Of a stretch of 64,000 nucleotides of DNA, positions 45,166 to 56,851 are shown in pieces. The notes under the pieces were generated by a model that saw only the letters and a program-made list of their open reading frames with translations, was not told the origin of the DNA and did not search any database. The DNA comes from Endomychus coccineus (lineage: Eukaryota; Arthropoda; Insecta; Coleoptera; Endomychidae). Both the position numbers and the translations under genes were made by a program. The stretch spans positions 193,402,315 to 193,466,314 of the forward strand of contig OY294068.1 of the NCBI GenBank assembly GCA_958510875.1, read 5' to 3'. Within the stretch, counting starts at the first letter, position 1; each line of letters begins with the position of its first letter.

Positions 45166-46637
45166 TATGTTAGCCGACAAAATTAACGAAAACCGATGAA
45201 ATTAATTTTAATCGATTGCAGATCATTAGAAGGTGAAAGGAGGTCTAATTAGACCATTACGAGGTCAATGGTTAATTAATAAGAAAATTATGAAAATATG
45301 ACCGTGAAGTTAGCCGACACGCATAAAAATATACATTTAATTAGAAAACTGACTAGCTAGATCGATGGAAAATCGTTGCAGGTTCCGAAAACATCAAATT
45401 CGTCGTTATGAGGTCATTAGTTATTTAATAATTAATAGAAAACATAATTCATGATTTCCACTTCCTGCCATTGGGATCTCGAGCACTGCTGCGCATGCGT
45501 ATTCATCGTGACAATTTTTGAACTGTCAAACGTCATCCTTTGACGTGCGTTTTGTTTTGACGTTTGTTTGTTTTGATTTTTACTTTATTTACTTTATTTT
45601 GATTTTTACTTTATGAAAAATGTCTATAGTTTCATAATTAAGATTATTAAGAATTGAATATGCTGTATCAGACTGAAAACTCTGTCATGTGAAATATGGA
45701 TTAGCTTAGGTAATTTGGAATTGTTATGTGTATTTTAAGAAAAGTGCGTGCTAATTAAAAAGGCTGTTTTCATACATTTTAGACTGATACGCTCAACAAG
45801 TTGCATTATAAAAATGTTTCTACAAATTATTAACATAATAACATAAATTGTATTTAAATAATAAAACATTTAATTCATTTCCTGATATCTTTTTACATAT
45901 ATTTTAATGTTTTTGAACAAGCCGTTGAAGAATATATGTAGTTGTATGAAACCCATAAAAGCCTTTTTTGGCAAAGGTGTTTTTCGCGGAATCCTTTTTT
46001 AAGCCGAAGACGCCAACGTAAATTTTCCAAGCTGGATCTCACACAGGAAATCTCCATATTAGGTAGACTGAAAAAGAAAATCACACAAAGTAAACAAAGC
46101 AGACAAGTTAATGCGATAAACAATTGTAAAAAGTTACGTATCTGATGATGAACGACCGGGTTGTACTATCCGCAGCATTTTCTTTCTGCGTTGTTGTTTT
46201 CCATTGATTTTCGTAGTTTTTCAAATCAAAACAAACAAACGTCGAAACAAAACGCACTTCAAAGGATGACGTTTGACATTTCTAAAATTGTCACGATGAA
46301 TACGCATGCGCAGCAGTGCTCGAGATCCCAATGGCAGGAAGTGGAAATCATGAATTATGTATTCTATTAATTATTAAATAACTAATGACCTCATAACGAC
46401 GAATTTAATATTTTCGGAACCTGCAAACGATTTTCCATCGATCTAGCTAGTCAGTTTTCTAATTAAATGTATATTTTTATGCGTGTCGGCTAACTTCACG
46501 GTCATATTTTCATAATTTTTTTATTAATTAACCATTAACCTCGTAATGTTATAATTAGACCTCCTTTCACTTGCTAATGATCTACAATCGATTAAAATTA
46601 ATTTCATGGGTTTTCGTTAATTTTGTCGGCTAACATA
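45166..46637. mobile_element. Long-inverted-repeat DNA transposon, 1.47 kb, splitting a Penelope copy
   Basis: Arms of about 430 bp: the left begins TATGTTAGCCGACAAAATTA and the right ends with its near-exact complement. The centre (45.6-46.2 kb) has only short frames, one basic (45942-46145, KKKITQSKQSRQV..) of unknown nature. No clear target duplication. The superfamily is not determined. The flanking host sequence is one continuous Penelope GIY-YIG region. Confidence 0.8.
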
Positions 46638-46780
46638 ACACAGGTTGTTTCACCAATGTAGACTTTATCGCAAGAACAGGGAATGCTATAAGCGCCTTCT
46701 AAATGAAGAGGAGGAAGGGATTGATTTGAATTTTCAGTCGAATTGTATCTTTTATGGCTTTTTGTATGTTACTTACTTAC
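46638..46780 (-). pseudogene. Second-family Penelope fragment, part 2
   Basis: The minus strand reads CFCGKVYIGETG-like sequence (complement of CACCAATGTAGACTTTATCG), continuing the reading interrupted at 45165. Confidence 0.65.
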
Positions 46781-46784
46781 TTTT

Positions 46785-46920
46785 GAGCAAGATGCTATTG
46801 ACTCATCTGTTCTCAAGCCGAAGTGTTGGTTTAGATATGTCGACGACACTTTTAGTTATTTGGCAACATGGTCGTGAAAATATTCTTCCCTTCCTCAATC
46901 ATTCCCAATCCGAATCTATC
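46785..46920 (+). pseudogene. Second-family Penelope RT scrap in opposite orientation
   Basis: The plus strand encodes EQDAIDSSVLKPKCWFRYVD then DT, followed by a shifted WQHGRE..PFLNH, matching 42238-42360. It abuts the minus-strand Penelope fragment, giving an inverted junction. Confidence 0.7.
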
Positions 46921-47129
46921 CGAAAGTCAAGAATTTTCGTGTTATGTGTTGTCATAGTAGTCCGGCCCGCCTCAATTTCGGTTTAGGGAGTGGCACGTCA
47001 GCAATTAATATGATACTTAGACAATGCCTTGAAACGCCTAGATCCAGAAGATGTACATCAAATTTCCGGCCGTGCAACTCTCCAAGCCGTCGTTAATTTT
47101 ACATAATACTCGCAAGGTATGATTTAGTT

Positions 47130-47215
47130 ACCAAAGTCAAAGTTGCTGACGCTAATGTGGCCTATTTCCCGAGAATTTATATATAATTCATACCTGGGTC
47201 AAGAATCTTTAGTAT
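47130..47215 (+). repeat. Penelope (first family) outer-end fragment
   Basis: AATGTGGCCTATTTCCCGAG to CCTGGGTCAAGAATCTT is the complement of 38960-39012, sequence flanking the left arm of the hammerhead-bearing Penelope. Confidence 0.55.
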
Positions 47216-48830
47216 AATTTTACAAGAGGTTCATAGTCGATATAGAAAATAAAACCGATAGGTAAGTTTCAAATACAGGAATGAAAAATTAAACTACAGA
47301 AGACGGAGCATAAAGCTTTAAATCCATATCATTTATTTGTCTTAAATTTGCAGCTGTGAATATTGAAATTGCTGCTGTAACTTGAGGTTATTGCACACGC
47401 ACTTCAAAATAGTAAATATTACTTTACTCAAATTACTCAAGCATTATAGTTCCTGTAAACATTGTACATAAACAATAACACACAATTATTCACATGGCAC
47501 CACTATTGATAAAATATCAAGAATTAGACAATCCGAGAATAGAACAGAACATTTTAAATACGGTCGTCCGTTATCACATGGAGAGTGTTGACACAATGAA
47601 AGAATTTGGGTTAATTGGCGCGCAAGTAATTATATAACGTTGTCAAGAAGTAGCACCTTGCGATATAAAATTATACTATTTATAAGCCCCATTACTACTC
47701 TTATATGCTTAATCAAGCCAATTGAAGAGATCAAGAAGGTTAGCGCGAAGAAAGTGGATGTAATAAGAGTGGCGTCTTCGCGTGTTAAGAGTAATTTCAA
47801 CAACAGCGACTGACTAGGTTTTGCTACTACCACATTACAGATAATCGAGATTGTATAACATGATGAAGAAGTGAATCTAATAGTATGCAAGGTCTATTAG
47901 TTATTACTTTGGTTTAATAATAGTTAACGGGTACAAGTTGATGATAACGTTTGCCCAGAAGCAGACATCGCTGAAATATCGAAATATTCATTTATTCAAT
48001 CTAAGTCATATATTTCAAATAAATACAAACATCATTGCCTTCAATTTTTACTGAGAATTTATTGTTATGTGCCTCAAATTTGGCAAATTACGGAAATAAA
48101 ACTGTATTGTTTTGTGAACTATAGTATTTTATTGAACAATAACGACAACAGTGTTTTTCACAAACATGTGAAAATGTGAATGTGTATTTAATTGTCTATG
48201 CATACTTATGTATTATTGATATGGGTAAATTCTGTTTAACATGGTATGATATAGAGAGCTTACTTACTTTTTAGTCCAGGCTGTGAACCGGGATTTTAGC
48301 TATAATTAAAAAAAAACATGTAAGTTTGAATCAAAAAATTTTTTTTGCATTAGCTTCAGGAGGTTCTCAGGATCATTCATACACCTTAAAACCTCTTGGG
48401 AACCCCAACCCCACCCATTGGGGGCGAAAATCGCTCGAAATCTCCAAGTCTTTTCTACAAAAATAGGTATTTTGGCATTTCGAGTGCACCTAGGGGGTTT
48501 TTTGAGTCGCTGAACACGAATCCGTAGTCACATTTACTTGCAATCCATTGTAGGGTGGTCAAATCGACAAAATTGGCCAATTTCGCACCCCTAATATGTC
48601 ATTTTGCAATTTACGTGTTTTAGGCAGTTCGAATGCACCAAGGAGGTTTTTTGGGTCGCTGATCATGAATCCGTCGAGATTGAAATTTAACATGGATAAC
48701 ATAAAAAAACACAGAAAAGGGTCAAATAGTAAATATTACTTTGCTGCCTCAATTACTAAAGTTCCTGTAAGCATTGTGTATTAACAATAACACACAATTA
48801 TTCACTTTATGAGTATGTCGAATAGTCTTC
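47216..48830. other. Intergenic with a small dispersed repeat
   Basis: TAGTAAATATTACTTT..AACAATAACACACAATTATTCAC occurs at 47409-47495 and again at 48727-48806. Otherwise nothing was recognised. Confidence 0.45.
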
Positions 48831-48834
48831 GCCC

Positions 48835-49165
48835 ATTATTCTGGTGTTGGTTCTCTTAGGGTCTTTCCACATATCCACCGATTTTTCCTCCGAACTACCA
48901 TCTGTGTGTCAACGTGATCTCTGTATTAGGTCCATCAGAGTGTTCATAAATTTTCCTTTAACGATTATGAGTAGGTCGTCGGCATACCTGATCACGTGAC
49001 ATCCTAGGCTGGCTACTTTTTTCAATCTACCATCAACCACTATGTTCCAGATGGTGGATGAGAGTGCTCCCCCTTGTGGTCATCCGTTTTTCACAGAGCC
49101 ACTTATCGTGGTGTCACTTCTGGAGACTTGGAGTCTCTGTTTTTCAGCTTTTGAAGTTTAGTTCT
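48835..49165 (-). pseudogene. LINE RT fragment (PQGG / YADD)
   Basis: The minus strand reads NG-stop-PQGGALSSTIWNIVVDGR then KKVASLGCHVIRYADDLLII VKGKF. The PQGG motif and Y-A-D-D are RT motifs B and C of R1/I-group LINEs. The expected Cys before PQGG is a TGA stop. Confidence 0.75.
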
Positions 49166-51344
49166 ATCAAAATTTAGACTCATAGCAAATAATGATCTGT
49201 AAAGTAATTTAATAAATCGACAGTTTATATCGGCAACTCTGTAATGCGTTGCCAACTGTTGAAACGGAATATAACTAGCTTGAATCCAGTAAATTCTTGA
49301 GTCAACTAGAAGCCATTCCTAATATGTACCGAAATAACGATGAATTGATGAATAATGACAAGTATACCATTAATAGTTCACAATAAAATTTGTTTTTACC
49401 TAAAGATGATACAATTATTAAGGCCTTCTCTTTTTGCTCTACACTACTCTGTGAATGTGACTATTACAGCAAATAACAGTTTCAATTTTGTTGTTTCTCT
49501 GGAAATACGCATAAGATTCTAAAAACGTCTACGGGAAAAAGGTGTTTGGGATTTTACATACATACATGTTTAATTCATACAGTATCAATTAATATTCAAT
49601 AAAATTATCATCTATAAACTCTTCATACGCTAATTGTTCTAGCTTGGGAATTTGCCTGGTACCACCCACAAATTTAATAAGACCTATTTGTTAATGTGTT
49701 TTTCAAAAGCCGTATAATTATTTAAGCGTATGAAATTCCCTAGAAGAATTCCACGTATTTCTTTCTGCTAAGAATCAATCTGCGTTTTGTTTTCTTAAAA
49801 ATTCGAGTGGGTATTTCCGGCCATTTGTCGACAACTCTTATAAAAGCCTCCACATTTCAACACGACCTGTTTACATTAGATTAGTTTCGGTTAACAAAAA
49901 ACATTCTACCATCATCATCATGGATCATCGGAATATAACTGTAATCTGAGATTACGAACTCTGGAATTGAACATGTGGCCCCCACACTTTAGTTTAGGTA
50001 ATTAATACCATATTACGGCTACTATACGTTGACTTCTTCGGCTCCACTTCAATTTTTGATTTATTCATTCACCCACGGAAATGTTACATTCTTCCCATTT
50101 AATATTCATGTACATATACACATGCATACGATTTATTGCTGTACATGTCAAACATTGAAATAAAAGGTAATTAATACTATTCAATGGTCTTCCTTTAGGT
50201 GAACATATTTCTCGAGATGATAATTTCAGATTTCTTCCTCTCATAGTCTGTTATTTTTGTTTGACCACAGTGTCAATATCAATAAGAGAGTCTATATGCA
50301 GCCAGATCAGGACTTTTTGGGAATCCGAGTTCAAGTTATAATAATTAGGATCACCACCTTTTACATTAACCAAGAAAGAGAAATAGTGGAGTCAATCTAC
50401 GAAAAAATAGGACGAGGTTCGTAAAAATTTGATAGAGGTTAGCGACCTGGAAAAAATGATGTCATATGATAAAAATAATAAGAATCCAAAATTTCGATCA
50501 GCAATATTGGGTGGAACCATGTCTAACTAACAAAACTGTTTTTTTGCCCTTTTTCAAGGTCAGGTTTGAAGTTTTTTTTTTTTTTGGAACCCTTGAACTT
50601 CCGGCTGAGGCACTTGTATCAATAGTTGTCACAACAATTCTTTTGTTTTCCATAGATACACTAAAATCCAATTATTGAAGCAACTATATTCTGTTTATTT
50701 TTGCTACTAGCATAATTTCTTAAAGCTATATAACAATTTGAATTAGACTCCTTACTTCATGATAACCCCATAATTCCCAAATAGTTGTAGTGTTTACCAA
50801 ATGTTCGAAGAAAAAAGTAACTGTATGTAATTGTATGAAATAAGAATAAAGAATATTGTTTATTCAGCTTCCTTGAAAGATACTTTCCGAAGCTGGAACT
50901 GAAAGGCAGAGTTATGTGAAGTCATTCACATTCACATTGTAAAATGTATAAGATTCATTTATACTTCTAATTTGAAAAAAAAAAAACAAGTAGCTCCTGA
51001 TTTTTATTGTCATTTTCAATAAAATTGTTTTTGAAAACAAAATTGTGAAGCAATATTCAGTTTCTTACATATCATTTGAATGATACAAATGATACAATGA
51101 TCATTTGAAGCTGATATATTAGTGAATGTAATGATTAATATATAATCAATGGTGAATGTGAAGTTCATGTTACAGCAATTTAGTTGGGAAAATTGTGTTT
51201 CAGCTATTTGCGATATGTATCCAGACCATGACAATAATCATTATTTGTAAAGTTATAACTACAAAAACGGGCAAATGTAGTTGGGATAAAAGTCTTAACG
51301 TCACACAATTCCTATTTTTTCGTTGATGCAGTATCTTCAAGGGA
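49166..51344. other. Intergenic, nothing recognised
   Basis: AT-rich, no supported features apart from short homopolymer runs near 50570 and 50975. Confidence 0.5.
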
Positions 51345-51913
51345 CCCCAAAATCAATAGACACGCTCAAATTGTTGTTCGTAACATTTGTGCGATCGCGG
51401 TTTGTGTATGTATCTGTGATTTGGTTCCATAGTTATGCCGTTCATAGAGACGCCCTGGAATCTGTTCAGCGCCACTTTTTTAAGTACCTGTGCTTCATGA
51501 TAGACGGTTTTTATCCTCTCATGGGCATTCCTAATTATTTCCTGTCAGATAGATTCAATATGTCATCCCTTTCTCGCAGAAATAATTATGTAATCTAGGC
51601 CAGTTTGTTCAAGTTGCTCAATAACTTAATTGACTGCCCCATGCTGCTCGAAAGAGTCAATTTTCTAGTTCCTCGGCTGAACTCGCGGTCTGTAAATACT
51701 TTCTACCTCCAACTCCTCGTACTAGCATACTTTAATTATCTCCATTATTTTGCATGTGCCACCAATTACACTCATTCTAAATATGATATTTTCAATTCTA
51801 GCTTAAAACAGATTGCTCGCCTAATGCAATGAAACAATATTCATACTTTTCAGCTCTTTCTTTTTTCTTTTCCTCTTTGTACATTGGTGTGATAAATAGT
51901 TTTGGCTATTTTT
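51345..51913 (+). pseudogene. LINE (60-kb family) 3' fragment, left of Helentron insertion
   Basis: Reads SIDTLKLLFVTFVRSRFVYV then ..YAVHRDALESVQRHFFKYL, SLSRRNNYVI-stop-ASLFKLLNNL and IFNSSLKQIARLMQ, the same as the C-terminus of the LINE at 60.0-61.9 kb. The 3'UTR runs to TTTGGCTATT at 51910, where the Helentron begins; it resumes at about 53563. Confidence 0.85.
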
Positions 51914-53562
51914 AAGCTATTGCATATAGCTTTTATCGCGGGCTTTGAGCGCGGCGACCGAATCAAGAAATTCCGTAACGAAAAATAATGTAAGACCTGA
52001 ACACCTAACATGTGTCAAATTAATTAATTAATTTGAAGTTTCTAAAAGTGAGAAATTTCGTTATTTTATACGAATGTTATAACACTCTAGCGCTTTGGAC
52101 TCACGTGGCCTATCGAAATTAGAAGGTTCGAATTATCTAAAAACATAATTGCATGAACTCCAGACGTCCTATGTAATTAGATACGAACGAAATCATTTTG
52201 ACATATGGCTCTAGGAGCTCGCTACGCGTCAGTTAGAGTTTATACGTTAGACGCGCGTAGCAGAGACCTGAGAGTACCTGTTTCTATTAAGCTATTGCAT
52301 ATATTGCATATAGCTTTTATCGCGGGCTTTGAGCACGACGACCGAATCAAGAAATTCCGTAACGAAAAATAACAGGAACTCGTTTATGTTGCGCTCTCTC
52401 GGGTGACTAATATTGAAAAATTGTATATCACGACAAAAAACGATAATTCTAAATTCAAGTTTTATAATAATCGAAGGCAAGCTGCATCGGCTGCATCTTT
52501 GTTGCAAGAATTCAAAAGACTGCCTTTAAAAAGTGTTCAGAAGACAGCTCAAAGTGTCTTAGATTTCATTAGTAATAGAAATGGCATTTCAATAATGACT
52601 TTCAATTGCCAAAGTCTAAATAGTCACAAATACGATTTACAAGATTCAGTTACGAGACAAACAAATGTGTTACTTCTTACCGAAACTTGCATGGCGCATG
52701 ATAATCCGATTGAAATACCTAATTTCAATTGTATTGTTCAATTCAAACGAGATACTGTTCCAGAAGGTGTGGTAGCTATTTACCAAAATAATAATAATGT
52801 AACTGATATTATGACTCCGAATATTGAAATAAATATTGCACACGTTAGCGATGTTAATGTTAGGCGCTCATTTGTTGGAGATATTTGTGCGTGCTCATGC
52901 AAACTTAGAAATGGCCTACACATAGTCATGGTAGCAATTTACATTTCTCCGAATCCAAAATTGGACGAGGTAGAGCATTTTATTCATCGCACTTTACTGG
53001 AGTATACTGTAGAAGGGTCGAAAATACTTGGTACAAATGGTAATAAATTTCCACTTATCTTGGCTGGCGATTTCAACATCAACTTCGCTGATGAAAAATC
53101 AGAGCGGTTGACAACTTTTCTTTCGGAAAAATTGAATTTGAAAATGAATAATGATCCACAAGAATCCACAACAAAATATGGGACCACCATTGACGCGGTA
53201 TTTTCCAGATATGTAGAGGATATCAAGTCTCAAACTTATGTCTCTTATTTCAGTTACCATAAACCTATAGTTTCAATGATAACAAATTCCTGAATAACCT
53301 ACATGTATTGTAAGATAATAGAAATATTTTAAACGATATTAACTTCTCATTTATTCAATAAAAGAAAAAAAATTGTTTTCTTATCGGTCACCACGCTCAA
53401 AAAGTGTAACTTGAATTAATATCAAAGAAAAAACTTGAATTGAAATATCAAAGAAAAACAAATACTGCATAAATAAAAAAATAAAAATAATTATAATTGC
53501 ATAAGTTGAGAAAAAATGCTATGCAATAGCTTTACCGCGGCAGTCCCCGAGTGCCACACGTA
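51914..53562 (+). mobile_element. Helentron (Helitron2-like), internally truncated, nested in a LINE 3'UTR
   Basis: Both ends carry the same module: hairpin GCTAT..ATAGC followed by TTTWYCGCGG (51916-51943 and 53516-53540). A third copy lies inside at 52291-52370. The insertion is between T-rich tracts, as expected for Helentrons, without target duplication. Comparison with the intact LINE 3'UTR at 59.75-60.0 kb (minus) fixes both borders. It retains only the last helicase residues and the endonuclease, and it lacks Rep. Confidence 0.75.
52372..53293 (+). pseudogene. Helentron protein C-terminus: helicase end plus AP-endonuclease-like domain
   Basis: An open frame of about 306 codons begins abruptly after a stop. 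QELVYVALSRVTNIEKLYI is the conserved final motif of Pif1-type Helitron helicases. A linker follows, then an exonuclease/endonuclease/phosphatase domain: MTFNCQSLNSHKYDL, LLLTETCM (metal-binding Glu), LILAGDFNINF (GDFN), TTIDAVFSRY, and YFSYHKPIV with the catalytic-type His. Helentrons, unlike canonical Helitrons, carry such an endonuclease after the helicase. No start codon or Rep is present, so the protein cannot act alone. The frame itself is strikingly intact. Confidence 0.8.
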
Positions 53563-53700
53563 TTTTTTTTTGAGTTTTGTCTCCTCTCAGACTTGAGTAT
53601 AATTAGGTTATTTAGATTTAATCTAGATCATAATTGCTAGTATATTTATTTTATTATGCATTGTCCTGATCAGTGTAAGATTAAATAAATAAATGAATAA
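53563..53700 (+). pseudogene. LINE 3'UTR, right of Helentron insertion
   Basis: GAGTTTTGTCTCCTCTCAGA through CATTGTCCTGATC to a (TAAA)n tail matches the 3' end of the LINE at 59.75-59.95 kb (minus strand). Confidence 0.8.
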
Positions 53701-55610
53701 ATAGTATATTATTGTAATTGTAACTATTTTAACCTTCATTTATTCTGACAGTTCAACTAGTTATACTATTACTACCACCAACGTGGACATATAGATGCAT
53801 CTATATACTTTGATGACGAATTTTAAAATGAAATTTTTGGACACTTCTGCAGGTTAAATATATGGGTGTTATATAGTTATAACCAGAAGAACACGGTTGA
53901 CATTATGGTTCAATAAAATACTATAATTCAATTTGAAAAACTGAAGATGGATGTCAAAAATAACACTCGAAACGGAGCTACCACATCCAAAAACAGTTTC
54001 TATTTTCACCACTTTAAAGCTATATGCAAAATTTCGAATGTATACGACCAATAGGAACAGCGCAATCGTGCACAGTGGGTTATGCACCAACACACGCATA
54101 CACACAGATATCATGTCAAAAAATAGCCTAGATCGATTCAGAAATGCTCAAAACGGATATACCTGCAAAAATCCAGGAATATTTTATTGGGTCGATCACA
54201 ATACTTTCCTTACACTATATACTACGTATAATGAGGGAAAAAAGGATGAAAGGACGTAGCACTTCTCTGATATCCCCATTTGCACGATCATGCATGATAA
54301 GTGAAAAATGCACAAATGCTTCAAAAAGAAGTAATCCTAGGTATCTCCGAAACCGTCCAATTACGGACCCATGTTCATCAACAAGTTTCTGCATATTTTG
54401 AACTATACCCCCTCCTGTTCTTGGTTGAGCTTGTAGGCAGTCTATTGTTGCAAAAAGTATCGAATTGTCTAATGAAACAATCCCTTATTCAACGAAGATT
54501 TTCATATTGTCTCATATCGATTCATTTCGATCTTAAATACTGATTGATGTTATACCTTCTATATACGATATCAGAAAATATACTAAAAAGATTTGCAAAG
54601 GAAGAAATGGTGAACGTCATATAACTCAAAATTGAAAAATCTATGTTTGTAACAGGTACCTACATATCAAGTTGTATTACCAATTGGTTTATTTGCCAAC
54701 GCGTGAACAGTTACAACGGTCTTTACGTGTATTTATTTAGTTAAACAAATGATTATCGAAGAGAAGGCTTGGTAACTCGAGGTAAAATAAACATGCCCAC
54801 TTAGTGGTAAACACAGTAAGGCAGCCAGCAAGACAGTACTTTATTTTAGATTCTACTCGTATAATCCGAGGGTTATTTTTACGTACTAGAAGTTCCGTGT
54901 GTGCCTCTACTGTTCGACCGAGTGAGAATGAGAAGATTGAGAAGTTCTAGTCGACAACGTGGTTGGTTATTTTCCTTGCAAGGTCAGCGACTGATCCAGC
55001 ATCCAGCTCCAACTACTCTCCTCCCACCTCTTCCTTCCTTCCTCTGGCTTAAGCCGCATTCCACTACACGGAATATGCTGAGTTGCCACATGCACCGACC
55101 ATTTACAAAGGGATATTACTCGAAATAATATACACGTTCTGTGGCACACTAATATCGACCTTATTCTTTTGTTATGTCACGCTTAAGTAGATCTCAGAAC
55201 ATTATACATTTCGAAACGTTTGATGCGTTCGCTTGACTACTTCTAATCGTATCGTATGCGAACTTTTCGAATTATTGTTTTAACGGTTTTCGAAACTTCA
55301 AGCGAATAGAACGCTGGAATTTTTCATATTTAATGAATTGTTAATCAAATTGTTATATAACGATTTATTTTGAACTTGGTTGGAATTTCTGGAGGCTTCG
55401 CATTATTCTAACTAGCTGCTATTTCCCATACGTGTTCTTGAATAAGCACATATTGAAATAACCCACCGAATTCTATGAATCTATAAAAATACTGCTTATG
55501 TAACTTTCTTGTTATGATCTGATACGTTATAACATTTACATATACGTGCAAAGTTATGGAATCATCTTTATATTCAATCATTTTTTTTTAAATCATTTGT
55601 ATTTCTGATA
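53701..55610. other. Intergenic, nothing recognised
   Basis: Several short frames, none resembling a known family. A GC-richer patch at 54890-55110 remains unassigned. Confidence 0.45.
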
Positions 55611-55611
55611 C

Positions 55612-55826
55612 ACTGTGCACTGTGCAGTAGCGTAGCTAATTTTAACTAAAAATAATCAACATATTTTGATTATTAAAAATAATTTGTTATTTACACATAA
55701 TTGATAGTATATTTTGTAATATATTATATACCAATAAGTATTTTTGCAACACTCGAAATTAACATTTTGATTTTCTCGTGCGCCCTTACAGACGTGCGTG
55801 GCGTTATCTACGCCACTGACACTGTG
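55612..55826. mobile_element. Short inverted-repeat MITE
   Basis: CACTGTGCAGTAGCGTAG at the left and CTACGCCACTGACACTGTG at the right are imperfect complements about 210 bp apart, with AT-rich non-coding sequence between. The CAGTGGCGTAG end is common in insect MITEs. Confidence 0.55.
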
Positions 55827-56261
55827 TCGAAAATGGAATGATCGAAAAATAGTGAATTTTTTTCATCATGAAGGGAAAATGATATCATCTAGATATCGCC
55901 CAGTTCGCCGCTGACGACACTCGCCTTAGATTTTCCATTACCATTACTCTAAGGTACCTGTACACTGTAGATTTTTTCTCGTAGAGTTACTTTAGCTAGA
56001 GCTCTTTAGATGTAGTCCAGAAGTGTACACAACATATAGAGCGCTCTAGCGGTTACCTCTCTAGGATCTAGGTAGACTAACTAGAGTAGACGAAAATCTA
56101 CAATGTACACGGAAATAGACACTATAGCTAGATCAGTCTAGATCTATTTGTTCAGTTGAATAGACCAAATAGAGCACGTGGAAATATTTGAACAGTTTTT
56201 TCGATATTGTTTTGTTTTTTATATACATTTTTATACATTTTCTTTTGCATTTATTTGTACA

Positions 56262-56399
56262 ATGGCCGATGTTGTGTGGGACAAGCGAAAAACCTATAAA
56301 CTAATTGAGCTTCTTGAATCGTCTCCTGAACTGTGGAATTGTACACTGAAGGAATACAGAGACAGGCAGCTAAAGGCAAAATGTAAAAAATTCTGGTAA
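56262..56399 (+). pseudogene. MADF-domain (Myb/SANT-like) protein, truncated
   Basis: MADVVWDKRKTYKLIELLES then SPELWNCTLKEYRDRQLKAK is the first half of a MADF DNA-binding domain ('LIeLves.p.LWd...keYkdr..r..aw'). The frame is cut after KCKKFW and TAA, where transposase sequence of the other strand begins. In PIF/Harbinger elements the Myb-like partner helps the transposase reach the DNA ends. Only about 45 residues remain. Confidence 0.75.
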
Positions 56400-56521
56400 T
56401 CATTTTTGGACATTCGTATGAAATTTTCGTACGAAGTGGTATCTTCTACACTCATTTCTTTCAGTAACTTTGCGTGCACTCCTTCCTCATCTCTTTTTGA
56501 TATCCAATTTCTCACCCACAA
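56375..56521 (-). pseudogene. PIF/Harbinger transposase N-terminal fragment
   Basis: The minus strand reads MWVRNWISKRDEEGVHAKLL then KEMSVEDTTSYENFIRMSKN, DYQNFL. The pattern W(V)RxWIxxRxxxGxxxxLLxEL...YxNFxRMSxxxFxxLL is the conserved start of Harbinger-type transposases. The DDE catalytic region is deleted. Confidence 0.75.
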
Positions 56522-56851
56522 CCTCTTCGTTTTTTTCGATTTTATTTCCTGTTTTTTTTAAATCAAACTACACACTATAATTGCAGCTGCAACGCGTTTG
56601 CGGTCCGACATTTTTCGTACAAACAAAACGAACTAACAGCCAAAATGCTCTCTCAATAAGAACTATCTAGACTATCAAGTTTGACCAATGTACATGGGCC
56701 GTAGACTTATCTAGGTAGATTTGATCTATGCGCTCTCTATGACTACTCTAATTAGAGCACATTTCACTCTAGTGTAAACACACTTCTAGTGCAGTCTAGC
56801 TAGAGCGATCTAAATCTAGCTGTATTTATCTCTACAGTGTACAGGTTCCTT

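Larger units (their letters stand above)
55951..56851. mobile_element. PIF/Harbinger element, internally deleted
   Basis: Inverted ends AAGGTACCTGTACACTGTAGA / complement AAGGAACCTGTACACTGTAGA (one mismatch) with further TCTAG-rich subterminal repeats. Flanking trinucleotides are TAA and TTA, near the TWA target of the superfamily. It contains remnants of both proteins these elements encode: a MADF/Myb-like protein (+) and the transposase (-). Confidence 0.8.

Noticed and set aside
46120..46165. CTGATGATGAACGACC resembling a hammerhead start
   Set aside because: No GAAAC or paired helix II follows.
54897..55149. Open frames in a GC-richer patch (possible exon)
   Set aside because: Both strands open, no recognised residues, no consistent splice signals.
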